A stretch of DNA of 64,000 nt from contig NZ_VWWJ01000030.1 in NCBI RefSeq assembly GCF_011753055.1, positions 1 to 64,000 of the forward strand, given 5' to 3'. Position 1 is the first letter of the stretch, and each line of letters begins with the position of its first letter. This DNA is from Burkholderia sp. Ax-1719 (GTDB lineage: Bacteria; Pseudomonadota; Gammaproteobacteria; Burkholderiales; Burkholderiaceae). The notes below the pieces were generated by a model. The model worked only from the letters and a program-made list of their open reading frames with translations. It did not search any database and was not told the DNA's origin. A program made the translations under genes and the position numbers. Shown piece by piece: positions 1-8,018 of the stretch.

Positions 1-1
1 C

Positions 2-1150
2 GCCCCGGGTTCGCTCACGGGCACCGCCACCGGCGTGCCGGTGAACCCGCCCTCGCCTGACGCAGGCCCGAGCGGCAGCGCGACGGGGACGTCGGCATCG
101 AGCGGCCCGCAGCAGGGCGCGCCCGTCGGCGTGAATCCGAACAATCCGAATAACCCGACCGTGGGCGAAACGCAGAAGAACGCGGAACCCGAGCGCACCC
201 AGGCCGAACAGGCCGTCGTGCAGCGCGAACATGCTCCGCTGTTCGACCACAAGCTCACGCTCGACTGGGGTATCAGCGATACCTACTACGATCGCCGCCA
301 GCTGCAGCTCTCGGGTTTCCTCGCGCTCGATGCGATTTTCCTCGGCAACATCAATCTGGGCGAAACCAAGTCGCACCAGATCATGGCCGATCTGGACACG
401 CGGTACGGCCTGACCGACCGCATGAGCATCGACGTCGACGTGCCCTACATCTACCGCCACAGCAGCTTCATCGTGGGCGGCGCGGGCGGCTCGGCCAGTT
501 CGTTGTCCGATTCGTCGGTGAATTCGAACGCCATCGGCGACGTCAACTTCGGGATGTACTACCAGTTCCTGAAGGAAACCAACAACCTGCCCGACGTGGT
601 CGGCAGCCTGCGCGTGAAGACGCCGACCGGCACCTCGCCGTTCGGCATCAAGGTGCAGCAGATCTCGCAGGACAACACCAATCTCGTCGCGCCGACCAAG
701 CTGCCCACCGGCACGGGCTTCTGGAACGTCACGGCCGGTCTGTCCGTGCTGAAGACCTATGACCCGGTGGTGCTGTTCGGCAGTCTCTCGTACACGTACA
801 ACATCTCGCGCTCGTTCTCCGACATCTCGTCGGTCATCGGGCAGACGGAGCCCGCGGACGTCAAGCTCGGCGACATCATCCAGTTCGGCGGCGGCGTCGC
901 GCTCGCCTTCTCCGAAAAGGATTCCGCCAGCATCTCCTACACCATGGCCATCGAGCCGCAATCGAAGACCAAGGCGCCCGGCGGCAGCTGGACCGGCGTG
1001 CCGGGCAGCGAGACGACCGCCTCGGTGCTCAACTTCGGGCTCAACCACGTGGTCAACAAGCACCTGACGATCAACGGCGCGGTATCGGTGGGCCTGACGC
1101 CCGATGCGCCGAACTTCGTCGTCGGCGTGCGGTTCCCCTACACCTTCTGA
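2..1150 (+). CDS. Outer-membrane beta-barrel protein, 5'-truncated (MetA-pathway/FapF-like)
   Basis: The frame is open from the left edge, so the true start lies outside the window; 382 residues are visible. A Pro/Gly/Ser/Asn-rich linker of about 60 residues (with NPNNPNNP) and a short charged helix (EPERTQAEQAVVQRE) come first. The rest alternates hydrophobic and polar residues like a beta barrel and ends in Tyr-Thr-Phe, the terminal aromatic expected of an outer-membrane barrel. It looks like the putative outer-membrane family linked to phenol meta-pathway clusters, and the linker-helix-barrel layout recalls the amyloid secretion pore FapF. The stop codon overlaps the start of the sigma54 regulator by one base, so the two are probably co-transcribed. 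The barrel reading is fairly safe; the FapF link is inference, because the N-terminal part is missing. Confidence 0.7.
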   Translation, partial: APGSLTGTATGVPVNPPSPDAGPSGSATGTSASSGPQQGAPVGVNPNNPNNPTVGETQKNAEPERTQAEQAVVQREHAPLFDHKLTLDWGISDTYYDRRQLQLSGFLALDAIFLGNINLGETKSHQIMADLDTRYGLTDRMSIDVDVPYIYRHSSFIVGGAGGSASSLSDSSVNSNAIGDVNFGMYYQFLKETNNLPDVVGSLRVKTPTGTSPFGIKVQQISQDNTNLVAPTKLPTGTGFWNVTAGLSVLKTYDPVVLFGSLSYTYNISRSFSDISSVIGQTEPADVKLGDIIQFGGGVALAFSEKDSASISYTMAIEPQSKTKAPGGSWTGVPGSETTASVLNFGLNHVVNKHLTINGAVSVGLTPDAPNFVVGVRFPYTF

Positions 1151-2826
1151 TGAATACGAGGCCGATCGTGCGCGAATCCTCACATCTGAGCGCCAACGTG
1201 ACGTCGTTCGCCGGGGCGGGCCAGCGGCTCGCCGTGGTGGGACAGTCGCCGCACACCGCCATGCAGGCGGATGCGGCGATCGAAGGTACGGCGGATACGA
1301 CGGGTCCTTCTGCAGTGCGCAATCTCGACGCATCCAGCGTCGCGAATGCGGCGCAAGGGGCGAAATCCACCAAAGCCGGCGACGGCAGGCCAATCGCGGA
1401 CATCGACCGCATGCTGCTCTACGTCGCCCGCACGCCGGACACGCAGCTCGGCGCGTATCTGAAAAGCCGCGGCTGGGAAGTCGCCACGGCCAAGACCGCG
1501 CATGAAGCGACGCGTCTCGTGAAGCAGGAGCCGACCTGCGCGGGCATCGTCGATCTGACCGGTTTCGCGCCGCGCGATCTGGCCGGACTCGAAGCCGTGC
1601 TGCGCCTGCAACAGGTGGGCTGGATCGCGCTCACCGATGCGCAGCGCCTGACCGACCCGGAAGTGCGCCGCCTGATTCGCCACTATTGCTTCGACTACGT
1701 GCATCTGCCGGTCGCGCCGGCGACGCTCGACTATCTGGTCGGCCACGCCTTCGGCATGGTCACGCTGTGCGATCTCGACGAGGCCCCCGCCTCGGCGACG
1801 AGCCAGGACGAAGACGAGATGGTGGGCACCTGCGAAGCGATGCAGCAGCTCTTTCGCACCATCCGCAAGGTGGCCAATACCGACGCCAGCGTGTTCATCT
1901 CGGGCGAGTCGGGCACGGGCAAGGAGCTGACCGCACTGGCGATCCACGAACGCTCGCCGCGCCGTAAGGCGCCCTTCGTGCCGATCAACTGCGGCGCGAT
2001 CCCGCATCACCTTCTGCAATCCGAACTGTTTGGCTACGAACGCGGCGCCTTCACGGGCGCGAACCAGCGCAAGATCGGTCGGGTGGAAGCGGCCAACGGC
2101 GGCACGCTGTTCCTCGACGAAATCGGCGACCTGCCGATGGAAAGCCAGGCGAGCCTGCTGCGCTTCCTGCAGGAAGGCAAGATCGAGCGGCTGGGCGGCC
2201 ACGAGCAGATTCCCGTGGACGTGCGCATCATTTCGGCCACGCACGTCGATCTCGAATCGGCGATGCGCGACGGACGCTTCCGCGCCGACCTGTTCCATCG
2301 CCTGTGCGTGCTGCGCGTGGACGAGCCGCCGCTGCGCGCGCGCGGCAAGGACATCGAAATCCTCGCGCATCACGTACTGCACAAGTTCAAGATGGACAGC
2401 GCGCGCAAGATCCGCGGCTTCACGCCCGACGCCATCGAGGCCATGTACAACTACAACTGGCCCGGCAACGTGCGCGAAATGATCAACCGCGTGCGCCGTG
2501 CGATCGTGATGGCCGAAAGCAAGCTGATCTCGGCGGAAGACCTCGACCTCGGCCAGTTCACCGAGCAGCAGACGATCACGCTCGCGCAGGCGCGCGAGTC
2601 CGCGGAGAAACGCGCGATCGAGGCGGCGCTGCTGCGCCACCGCCATCGCCTGACCGAAGCGGCGGCGGACCTGGGGATTTCGCGGGTGACGCTGTATCGG
2701 CTGATGGGCACGCACGGTCTGCGCGACGAAAAGTCGATCTTTGGCGGTGAAGCGGAGAACCAGGCGGACAGCCACGGCGAAACTGCGGCGCAAAGCGCCA
2801 CGCAGCCGGCCGATCCCGCCGAATGA
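1150..2826 (+). CDS. Sigma54-dependent transcriptional activator, VpsR-like, degenerate receiver domain
   Basis: 558 residues in three parts. An N-terminal receiver-like domain (about 90-200) keeps an Asp in GIVDLTGF and a Thr in ALTDAQ but has VHLPVAP where receivers carry the conserved Lys, so phosphorylation in the usual way is doubtful. The AAA+ domain has Walker A GESGTGKE (about residue 252), the sigma54-contact loop GAFTGA (about 299) and Walker B LFLDEIGDLP. A Fis-type helix-turn-helix follows near residues 480-525. The layout matches VpsR-type activators, which respond to cyclic-di-GMP and control exopolysaccharide or biofilm genes; ligand and targets here are inference. The start overlaps the stop of the barrel gene by one base. 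Activator function is secure; the regulon is unknown. Confidence 0.9.
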   Translation: MNTRPIVRESSHLSANVTSFAGAGQRLAVVGQSPHTAMQADAAIEGTADTTGPSAVRNLDASSVANAAQGAKSTKAGDGRPIADIDRMLLYVARTPDTQLGAYLKSRGWEVATAKTAHEATRLVKQEPTCAGIVDLTGFAPRDLAGLEAVLRLQQVGWIALTDAQRLTDPEVRRLIRHYCFDYVHLPVAPATLDYLVGHAFGMVTLCDLDEAPASATSQDEDEMVGTCEAMQQLFRTIRKVANTDASVFISGESGTGKELTALAIHERSPRRKAPFVPINCGAIPHHLLQSELFGYERGAFTGANQRKIGRVEAANGGTLFLDEIGDLPMESQASLLRFLQEGKIERLGGHEQIPVDVRIISATHVDLESAMRDGRFRADLFHRLCVLRVDEPPLRARGKDIEILAHHVLHKFKMDSARKIRGFTPDAIEAMYNYNWPGNVREMINRVRRAIVMAESKLISAEDLDLGQFTEQQTITLAQARESAEKRAIEAALLRHRHRLTEAAADLGISRVTLYRLMGTHGLRDEKSIFGGEAENQADSHGETAAQSATQPADPAE

Positions 2827-2838
2827 CGGCAAGATGCA

Positions 2839-2879
2839 CCGCTGCGACGCGATGTCGTGCTGACATCGTGTCGCAGCGG
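2839..2879 (+). repeat. Long inverted repeat downstream of the sigma54 activator
   Basis: Two 18-base arms, beginning CCGCTGCGACGC and ending GTGTCGCAGCGG, surround the loop GTGCT; one position would be a G-U pair in RNA. It lies 13 bases after the activator stop and has no T-tract, so it is not a classic intrinsic terminator. It could stabilise the 3' end of the message or bind a protein. Confidence 0.6.
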
Positions 2880-2924
2880 CGTATAGCGGATTGGCGCAGG
2901 TGCGGTTTGAAACGCGCCGTCGGG

Positions 2925-2930
2925 TAGAAT
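2925..2930 (+). promoter_or_regulatory. Candidate -10 element of folA
   Basis: TAGAAT sits 54 bases upstream of the folA start, in the only non-coding stretch before it. No good -35 hexamer is found at the right distance, so this is a tentative call. Confidence 0.4.
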
Positions 2931-2984
2931 CGATGGGATCGACCTTTCAATTCCATCGCAATTCGACTCTCTCCGACCCACTCG

Positions 2985-3482
2985 ATGACGACGCTCACCC
3001 TGATCGTCGCTCGCGCCCAGAACGGCGTGATCGGCCGCGACAACGAACTGCCCTGGCGGCTGCCCGAAGACCTCGCATTCTTCAAGCGCACCACCATGGG
3101 CGCGCCCATCGTCATGGGCCGCAAAACCCACGAATCGATCGGCCGCGCGCTGCCTGGACGGCGCAACATCGTCGTCACGCGTGACGCCGGCAAGCGCTTT
3201 CCCGGCTGCGATACGGCGACGAGCCTGGAGGCTGCGCTCGCGCTTGCGGGCCAGGATCAGGCGCCCGAGGCGTTCCTGATCGGCGGCGCCCAGCTTTACG
3301 CCGAAGGCATCGCGCTCGCGCAGAAGCTGATCGTCACGGAAATCGCCGCCGATTTCGAAGGCGACGCGCATTTCCCCGCGCCTGACGCCGCCATCTGGCG
3401 CGAAACCGCACGCGAGACGCTGCACGCAAACGCGCCCAATGACTTCGATTTCGCGTTTGTGACTTACGAGCGGCGGGATTGA
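2985..3482 (+). CDS. folA: Dihydrofolate reductase
   Basis: 165 residues, the usual size. The enzyme reduces dihydrofolate to tetrahydrofolate with NADPH in the cytoplasm and is the target of trimethoprim. The N-terminus reads [14 protein letters not shown], then [13 protein letters not shown], which holds the acidic substrate-binding residue equivalent to Asp27 of E. coli (Asp here), then [16 protein letters not shown], the NADPH-binding segment, and the glycine pair in FLIGGAQLY. It is monocistronic between the sigma54 regulator and the HigBA pair. Function is certain from motif order and length. Confidence 0.97.
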   Translation: MTTLTLIVARAQNGVIGRDNELPWRLPEDLAFFKRTTMGAPIVMGRKTHESIGRALPGRRNIVVTRDAGKRFPGCDTATSLEAALALAGQDQAPEAFLIGGAQLYAEGIALAQKLIVTEIAADFEGDAHFPAPDAAIWRETARETLHANAPNDFDFAFVTYERRD

Positions 3483-3531
3483 GTCAGAGCGCCATCAGCG
3501 AGCGCGGCATCCACCGCTCTCCAGCCATCGG

Positions 3532-3560
3532 TTTACTTAGTCCCAAAATGGGACTAAACT
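3532..3560 (+). promoter_or_regulatory. higBA promoter with embedded operator
   Basis: A -35 TTTACT (3532-3537) and a -10 TAAACT (3555-3560) are 17 bases apart. Between and overlapping them is a perfect inverted repeat, TTAGTCCC (3537-3544), spacer AAAAT, GGGACTAA (3550-3557). A repressor bound there would block RNA polymerase, the usual autoregulation of a HigA antitoxin. The predicted transcription start falls at about 3567, one base before the toxin ATG. Confidence 0.75.
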
Positions 3561-3567
3561 GCACTTC

Positions 3568-3870
3568 ATGCGAATCGTAGCCAGGAAGACCCTGCTGGAA
3601 TTCATCAGAAACCACGCACGCGCCGAGCAATCGCTTCTCGCATGGTATGCGGAAGCCGCTCAGGCGACCTGGCGAACGCCGCAGGACATCAAGGCGCACT
3701 ATGCGTCCGCGAGTTTTGTCGGCAAGAACCGCGTGGTGTTCAACATCAAAGGCAACGATTTTCGATTGATTGTGGCCGTGGCCTACCGGCTCGGCGTCGT
3801 CTATATCAAATTTGTCGGCACCCATGCCGAATACGACAAGATCGACGCGGCCACCGTGGAACTGGAGTAA
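3568..3870 (+). CDS. higB: HigB-type toxin, mRNA interferase
   Basis: 100 residues resembling the HigB branch of the RelE fold: a basic N-terminal helix (MRIVARKTLLEFIRNHARAE), the WR..QDIKAHY segment, then FVGKNRVVFNIKGNDFRLIVAVAY and a final strand with KFVGTHAEYDKID. Family members cut mRNA on the ribosome. It is the first gene of a toxin-then-antitoxin operon, the typical higBA order. No Shine-Dalgarno sequence precedes the ATG and the predicted transcript begins at or next to it, so the message may be leaderless. Assignment is strong from sequence plus the adjacent antitoxin; activity is untested. Confidence 0.9.
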   Translation: MRIVARKTLLEFIRNHARAEQSLLAWYAEAAQATWRTPQDIKAHYASASFVGKNRVVFNIKGNDFRLIVAVAYRLGVVYIKFVGTHAEYDKIDAATVELE

Positions 3871-3875
3871 AGCCA

Positions 3876-4238
3876 ATGGAAATCCGCCCGCTACACAACG
3901 AGGAAGACTACAGGGCTGCACTGGCAGTCGTGTCCCGACTCGTTGACACCGACCCAGAATCCGGCACGCCCGAAGGCGACGAACTCGAGATTCTGTCGAT
4001 TCTGGTCGAGCGTTACGAAGCTGAACACTTTCCGCTTGCCAGCCCGGATCCGATCGAAGCTATCAAATTCCGCATGGAGCAACAAGGGCTGTCCGTGCCC
4101 GACATGCAGCCCTATATCGGCAATGCGAATCGAGTCTACGAAGTGCTCGCTGGCAAGCGCGCGTTGAGCCTTGCGATGATTCGCCGTTTGCACGCTGGAC
4201 TGCAGATTCCCGCCGAAGTGCTGATCGGCGTGGCCTGA
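3876..4238 (+). CDS. higA: HigA-type antitoxin, XRE-like helix-turn-helix
   Basis: 120 residues from the ATG five bases after the toxin stop; a longer open frame exists upstream but lies inside the toxin gene. GGAG at 3864-3867, within the end of higB, is a suitable ribosome site. The N-terminal half is acidic (DTDPESGTPEGDELE), fitting toxin binding. The C-terminal part, from IKFRMEQQGLS through MQPYIGNANRVYEVLAGKRALS to LHAGLQIPAEVLIG, is a HigA-type helix-turn-helix that should bind the operator in front of higB. It ends 17 bases before a strong terminator, so the pair is a closed operon. Confidence 0.92.
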   Translation: MEIRPLHNEEDYRAALAVVSRLVDTDPESGTPEGDELEILSILVERYEAEHFPLASPDPIEAIKFRMEQQGLSVPDMQPYIGNANRVYEVLAGKRALSLAMIRRLHAGLQIPAEVLIGVA

Positions 4239-4255
4239 CATCCTGCTCCGCAAAC

Positions 4256-4285
4256 AAAAACGGCACGCCAGAGCGTGCCGTTTTT
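4256..4285 (+). terminator. Bidirectional terminator between higA and pmbA
   Basis: CGGCACGC (4261-4268), loop CAGA, GCGTGCCG (4273-4280), flanked by AAAAA on the left and TTTTT on the right. It can end both higBA on the plus strand and pmbA on the minus strand. Confidence 0.9.
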
Positions 4286-4310
4286 CCTTCTGCGGACCTG
4301 AAGCCGCGCC

Positions 4311-5681
4311 TTACTGCCCCGCCACCGTCATGCGCTCGATCAGCACCGAGCCGGTCTGACGCGTGCCGCGCGCGAGCGTATCCGCGCCCACGGCGACGAT
4401 GTGGTGGAACATCTCCTGCAGCGTCGATGCCACCGTGATTTCCTCGACCGGATACTGGATCTTGCCGTTCTCGACCCAGAAACCCGACGCGCCGCGCGAG
4501 TAATCGCCGGTCACGAAGTTCACGCCCTGCCCCATCAGCTCGGTCAGCAGCAGACCCGTGCCAAGCTTTTTCAGCATGGCTTCGAAATCGTCTTCGGGCT
4601 GTGTGAGCGAGCTTTCCAGTCGCAGATTGTGCGAGCCGCCAGCGTTGCCGGTCGTCTGCATACCGAGCTTGCGCGCCGAGTACGACGACAGGAAATAGCC
4701 CTGCACCACGCCGTCCTTGACCACTTCGCGACGTTGCGTGCGCACGCCTTCTTCGTCGAACGGCGCGCTGCCGGCCGCGCGCGGCACGTGCGGATCTTCG
4801 ACGATCTGGATATGCGGCGCGAATACCGGCTTGCCCAGCGAATCGACGAGGAACGAGGTCTTGCGATACAGCGCGCCGCCGCTCGTGGCCTGCACGAAGG
4901 CGCCGAGAATCCCGGCCGCCAGCGGCGCTTCGAACAGCACCGGCACCTTGCGCGTGTCGAGGCCGCGCGCGTTCAGGCGCGACAGCGCGCGTTCGGCGGC
5001 GTAGCGCCCCACGGCTTCGGGCGAAGCCAGTTCACCGGCGCTGCGGCGCGAGGTGTACCAGTCGTCGCGCTGCATGCTGCGGCCGCTGCCCGCGATGGGC
5101 GCGCAGGCGATGTAGTGGCGCGAGTACGGATAACCGTGCATGAAGCCGCTGGAGGTGGCCAGCACGAACTGCGAGTGCTGCGCGGACACGCTCGCGCCTT
5201 CGGAATTGGTCACGCGGCGGTCGGTGGCGAACGCGGCGTCTTCGGCGCGGCGGGCGATTTCGACCGCTTCGTCGGCGGTCACGCTCCACGGGTGATAGAG
5301 ATCGAGGTCGCGCGGCGCGGTTTCCAGCAGCTCGCGCTCGGCGAGGCCGGCGCAGTCGTCGTCGGCGGTAAAGCGCGCGATGTTGTACGCGGCGGCAACG
5401 GTGTCCTTGAGCGCCTGCGCGGAAAAGTCCGAGGTGCTCGCATTGCCGCGCTTGTTGCCGATGTAGACGGTCACGCCGACCATCTTGTCGCGGTTGTGCT
5501 CGATGGTTTCGACTTCACCGCGCCGCACGGACACCGAAAGACCGTCGCCTTCGGAGAGCTCGGTCGCGGCGTCGCTCGCGCCGAGCGCCTTCGCGTGGCG
5601 GAGGATGTCCGACGCGATCTCCTTCAGTTCGTCCTGGGTGTGCGGAAAAAAACGCTGCCGGGCTTCGATGTCTGCTGCCAT
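4311..5681 (-). CDS. pmbA: Metalloprotease PmbA (TldE)
   Basis: 456 residues if translation starts at the ATG whose first base is 5681 (MAADIEARQRFF), the family length. An upstream in-frame ATG at 5765 would add 28 low-conservation residues. PmbA/TldE is the partner of TldD in a cytoplasmic protease complex that matures microcin and other peptides and helps degrade CcdA-type antitoxins. Family features visible: the N-terminal ATELSEGDGLSVSVRRGEVET, the central VPVLFEAPLAAGILGAF, and the C-terminal GYFLSSYSARKLGMQTTGNAGG and VNFVTGDYSRGASGFWVENG. It is divergent from yjgA; PmbA-YjgA neighbourhood is common in proteobacteria. Confidence 0.93.
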   Translation of the reverse strand: MAADIEARQRFFPHTQDELKEIASDILRHAKALGASDAATELSEGDGLSVSVRRGEVETIEHNRDKMVGVTVYIGNKRGNASTSDFSAQALKDTVAAAYNIARFTADDDCAGLAERELLETAPRDLDLYHPWSVTADEAVEIARRAEDAAFATDRRVTNSEGASVSAQHSQFVLATSSGFMHGYPYSRHYIACAPIAGSGRSMQRDDWYTSRRSAGELASPEAVGRYAAERALSRLNARGLDTRKVPVLFEAPLAAGILGAFVQATSGGALYRKTSFLVDSLGKPVFAPHIQIVEDPHVPRAAGSAPFDEEGVRTQRREVVKDGVVQGYFLSSYSARKLGMQTTGNAGGSHNLRLESSLTQPEDDFEAMLKKLGTGLLLTELMGQGVNFVTGDYSRGASGFWVENGKIQYPVEEITVASTLQEMFHHIVAVGADTLARGTRQTGSVLIERMTVAGQ

Positions 5682-5806
5682 TGTCGTTACGGTCCGGTTT
5701 TGGGCCGGTGCGGCCCGCTTGTCGTGTGTCGGAGGTGTCACGTGATGCGTCGCGCGCATGTTCATACGGCGTGCATGTTGCGCCTTTACGTCAGACGCGT
5801 TTCGCG

Positions 5807-5815
5807 ATCATAGCA
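5807..5815 (-). promoter_or_regulatory. Extended -10 promoter candidate of pmbA
   Basis: Read on the minus strand the bases are TGCTATGAT, an extended -10 (TGN-TATGAT). No matching -35 is seen, as is normal for this class. It lies in the 266-base gap shared with yjgA. Confidence 0.45.
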
Positions 5816-5934
5816 AGGACTGCGCGCGCGCACCGAGGCGGAACGTGCGGCAATGCGGCATGACGCGCGACTTCGGGCGCATCCCGCCGACCTGTGCTGC
5901 GGCCGTCGAGTCCGATCGGCTCGCGCGCGCACGC

Positions 5935-5940
5935 TACAAT
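5935..5940 (+). promoter_or_regulatory. -10 element of yjgA
   Basis: TACAAT ends seven bases before the chosen yjgA ATG at 5948, so the transcript would begin at or beside the start codon. No clear -35 is visible in the GC-rich sequence upstream. Confidence 0.5.
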
Positions 5941-5947
5941 ATGCGTC

Positions 5948-6559
5948 ATGAAACGCAAAACCCGCATTCAACCTATGAACGACGCTGTCGCCGAAGTCGA
6001 CGACAACGGTTACGATCGCCCGAGCAAATCGCAGCTCAAGCGCGAGATGGAAGCCCTGCAGCAGCTGGGCGTGGCACTCGTCGAGCTGCCCAAGGACGCG
6101 CTCAAGCGCATGCCGATGACGGAAGACCTGTCGGACGCCGTCCACGAAGCGCGCCGCATTTCCGATCACGAAGGCCGTCGCCGCCAGCTCCAGTATGTCG
6201 GCCGCATGATGCGCGGTCTGACCGAAACCGAAGTCGCCGCGCTGCGCAAGGCGATGGACGAGCACCGCGGCGTCAACAAGGCCGCCACGGCGCGCCTGCA
6301 CTGGATCGAGCGCACGCGCGAGAAGCTGCTCGCCGACGACGAAGCGCTCACGGTCTTTATCCGCGACTATCCGGCCGCCGACCCGCAGGAAGGCCGCACG
6401 CTGATCCGCAACGCCCGCCGCGAACAGCAGCAGGCCAAGCCGCCGAAGTACTTCCGCGAGCTGTTCCAGTGGATCAAGGACGTGAGCAAACAGGGCGACG
6501 ACGAAGCCGATGACGTCGATCACGACAGCGGCGAGGACCGCGAAGATGACGAAGCCTGA
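5948..6559 (+). CDS. yjgA: Ribosome-associated DUF615 protein YjgA (DarP)
   Basis: 203 residues from the ATG starting [14 protein letters not shown]. The family binds the 50S particle late in assembly and supports ribosome maturation. The diagnostic segment is [20 protein letters not shown], followed by [14 protein letters not shown] and [22 protein letters not shown]. The last 25 residues are strongly acidic. The gene overlaps mog by 14 bases, so both are translated from one message. The upstream -10 suggests a leaderless mRNA. Family assignment is certain; the molecular role comes from work in E. coli. Confidence 0.93.
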   Translation: MKRKTRIQPMNDAVAEVDDNGYDRPSKSQLKREMEALQQLGVALVELPKDALKRMPMTEDLSDAVHEARRISDHEGRRRQLQYVGRMMRGLTETEVAALRKAMDEHRGVNKAATARLHWIERTREKLLADDEALTVFIRDYPAADPQEGRTLIRNARREQQQAKPPKYFRELFQWIKDVSKQGDDEADDVDHDSGEDREDDEA

Positions 6560-7169
6560 GCGCAGCCATCCCGATGAGCTGGTGATCGGCCTCGTGTCGG
6601 TCAGCGACCGCGCGACCGCGGGCGTCTACGAGGACAAAGGCATTCCGGCGCTGATGGAATGGCTGGGCGCCACGCTCAAGTCGCCGTGGCGCGCTGAAAC
6701 GCGCCTGATTCACGACGATGCGGAGACGATTTCGGCCACGCTCACCGCGCTGGTCGACGGTCTGGGCTGCGATCTCGTGCTCACGACCGGCGGCACCGGC
6801 CCCGCGCGCCGCGATGTGACGCCCGAGGCGACGCTCGCGGTGGCGACGAAGGAAATGCCCGGTTTCGGCGAGCAGATGCGCCAGATCAGCCTGAACTTCG
6901 TGCCGACGGCGATTCTCTCTCGCCAGGTCGCCGTAATCCGCGAAACCGCGGACCATGCGGCGCTCATCATCAACCTGCCCGGCCAGCCGAAGTCGATCAA
7001 GGAAACGCTGGAAGGCCTGCGCGACGAGACCGGCAAGTCGAAGGTGCCCGGTATTTTCGCGGCGGTGCCCTACTGCATCGACCTGATCGGCGGCCCGTAT
7101 ATCGAAACCGATCCGGCCATCGTGGCCGCATTCCGGCCGAAGAACGCGCAGCGTCCGCCGCGCGCCTGA
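6546..7169 (+). CDS. mog: Molybdopterin adenylyltransferase
   Basis: 207 residues from [25 protein letters not shown]; the longer upstream frame lies inside yjgA. The enzyme adenylates molybdopterin before molybdate insertion, the last common step of molybdenum cofactor synthesis. The family signature [20 protein letters not shown] is complete, as is [20 protein letters not shown]. It overlaps the end of yjgA by 14 bases and is followed by a strong terminator. The same window encodes a molybdenum formate dehydrogenase (fdsGBAD) that needs this cofactor. Confidence 0.95.
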   Translation: MTKPERSHPDELVIGLVSVSDRATAGVYEDKGIPALMEWLGATLKSPWRAETRLIHDDAETISATLTALVDGLGCDLVLTTGGTGPARRDVTPEATLAVATKEMPGFGEQMRQISLNFVPTAILSRQVAVIRETADHAALIINLPGQPKSIKETLEGLRDETGKSKVPGIFAAVPYCIDLIGGPYIETDPAIVAAFRPKNAQRPPRA

Positions 7170-7193
7170 GCCCGGAAACCCGCAAAGCAAGCA

Positions 7194-7219
7194 AAACGGC
7201 GCCCTCAGGCGCCGTTTTT
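7194..7219 (+). terminator. Terminator between mog and orn
   Basis: AAACGGCGCC (7194-7203), loop CTCA, GGCGCCGTTT (7208-7217) followed by more T. The A and T tracts on both sides make it usable by the convergent orn gene too. Confidence 0.92.
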
Positions 7220-7238
7220 CACAAGCCGCGCACGCGCT

Positions 7239-7883
7239 TTACTTCGCGTCGCCGCCCGCAGCCGCTTCCGTTGCACCGGCAGCCGGCGTCGACGGAATCA
7301 GGAAGTGTTCACGGTAGTACTTGAGTTCGTCGATCGACTCGTGGATGTCGGCCAGCGCCGTGTGCATCGCGCGCTTCTGGAAGCCCTTGTAGATCGCGGG
7401 CTGCCAGCGGCGGCACAGTTCCTTGAGCGTGCTCACGTCCAGATTGCGGTAGTGGAAGAACCGCTCGAGCGTAGGCATCCAGCGCGCCATGAAGCGGCGG
7501 TCCTGGCAGATCGAGTTGCCGCACATCGGCGACTTGCCCGGCGGGACGTACTGGGCGAGGAAGGCCATGATCTGCTCGGTGGCGCTTTCTTCGGTGACGG
7601 TCGAGGCGCGCACGCGTTCGGTCAGGCCCGAACGGCCATGCGTGTTGCGGTTCCACTCGTCCATGCGGTCGAGATCGGCTTCCGTCTGGTGGATTGCCAG
7701 CACAGGGCCTTCCACGATCTTGTCGAGCGTGGAGTTGGTCACCACCACGGCGATTTCGATGATGCGGTCGTTATCGGGGTCGAGACCCGTCATTTCCATG
7801 TCGAGCCAGATCAGGTTCATGTCGGTGCGCTCCATAGCTGGAGTCGCCTGGCCCGCCGGGTCGGCAGAAGTGATGTCTGTCAT
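7239..7883 (-). CDS. orn: Oligoribonuclease
   Basis: 214 residues starting [11 protein letters not shown]. It degrades 2- to 5-nucleotide RNA fragments, including pGpG from cyclic-di-GMP breakdown, and is often essential. The DEDD exonuclease residues are visible: [20 protein letters not shown] (first Asp and Glu), [13 protein letters not shown] (middle Asp), and [13 protein letters not shown] (His and last Asp). The C-terminal tail is Ala-rich and variable. The first 21 residues are not part of the family core, so a shorter start at MNLIWLDM is possible. It is divergent from the M48 protease gene. Confidence 0.93.
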   Translation of the reverse strand: MTDITSADPAGQATPAMERTDMNLIWLDMEMTGLDPDNDRIIEIAVVVTNSTLDKIVEGPVLAIHQTEADLDRMDEWNRNTHGRSGLTERVRASTVTEESATEQIMAFLAQYVPPGKSPMCGNSICQDRRFMARWMPTLERFFHYRNLDVSTLKELCRRWQPAIYKGFQKRAMHTALADIHESIDELKYYREHFLIPSTPAAGATEAAAGGDAK

Positions 7884-7984
7884 GAATATCGCCTGAAACG
7901 GTAGGAAAGCGGCGCGCGCCGCATGCGGTCGACGGCGCCATCGCGTCGCCACTGCAGGATGCAATGTGCGGGCCGCCAAGAACA

Positions 7985-7990
7985 TATAAT
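7985..7990 (+). promoter_or_regulatory. -10 element of the M48 peptidase gene
   Basis: A consensus TATAAT lies 28 bases before the ATG at 8019, in the 135-base gap between orn and this gene. The -35 is poor. The orn promoter must lie in the same gap on the other strand. Confidence 0.5.
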
Positions 7991-8018
7991 TGTCGCATAG
8001 ATACCACGGACTTCCCGG

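Noticed and set aside
1180-2832. 550-codon frame opposite the sigma54 activator
   Set aside because: Arg/Ala-rich translation with no motifs; a shadow of a gene with clear Walker and GAFTGA motifs.
4401-5813. 470-codon plus-strand frame opposite pmbA
   Set aside because: Low-complexity His/Arg-rich product; pmbA is unambiguous on the other strand.
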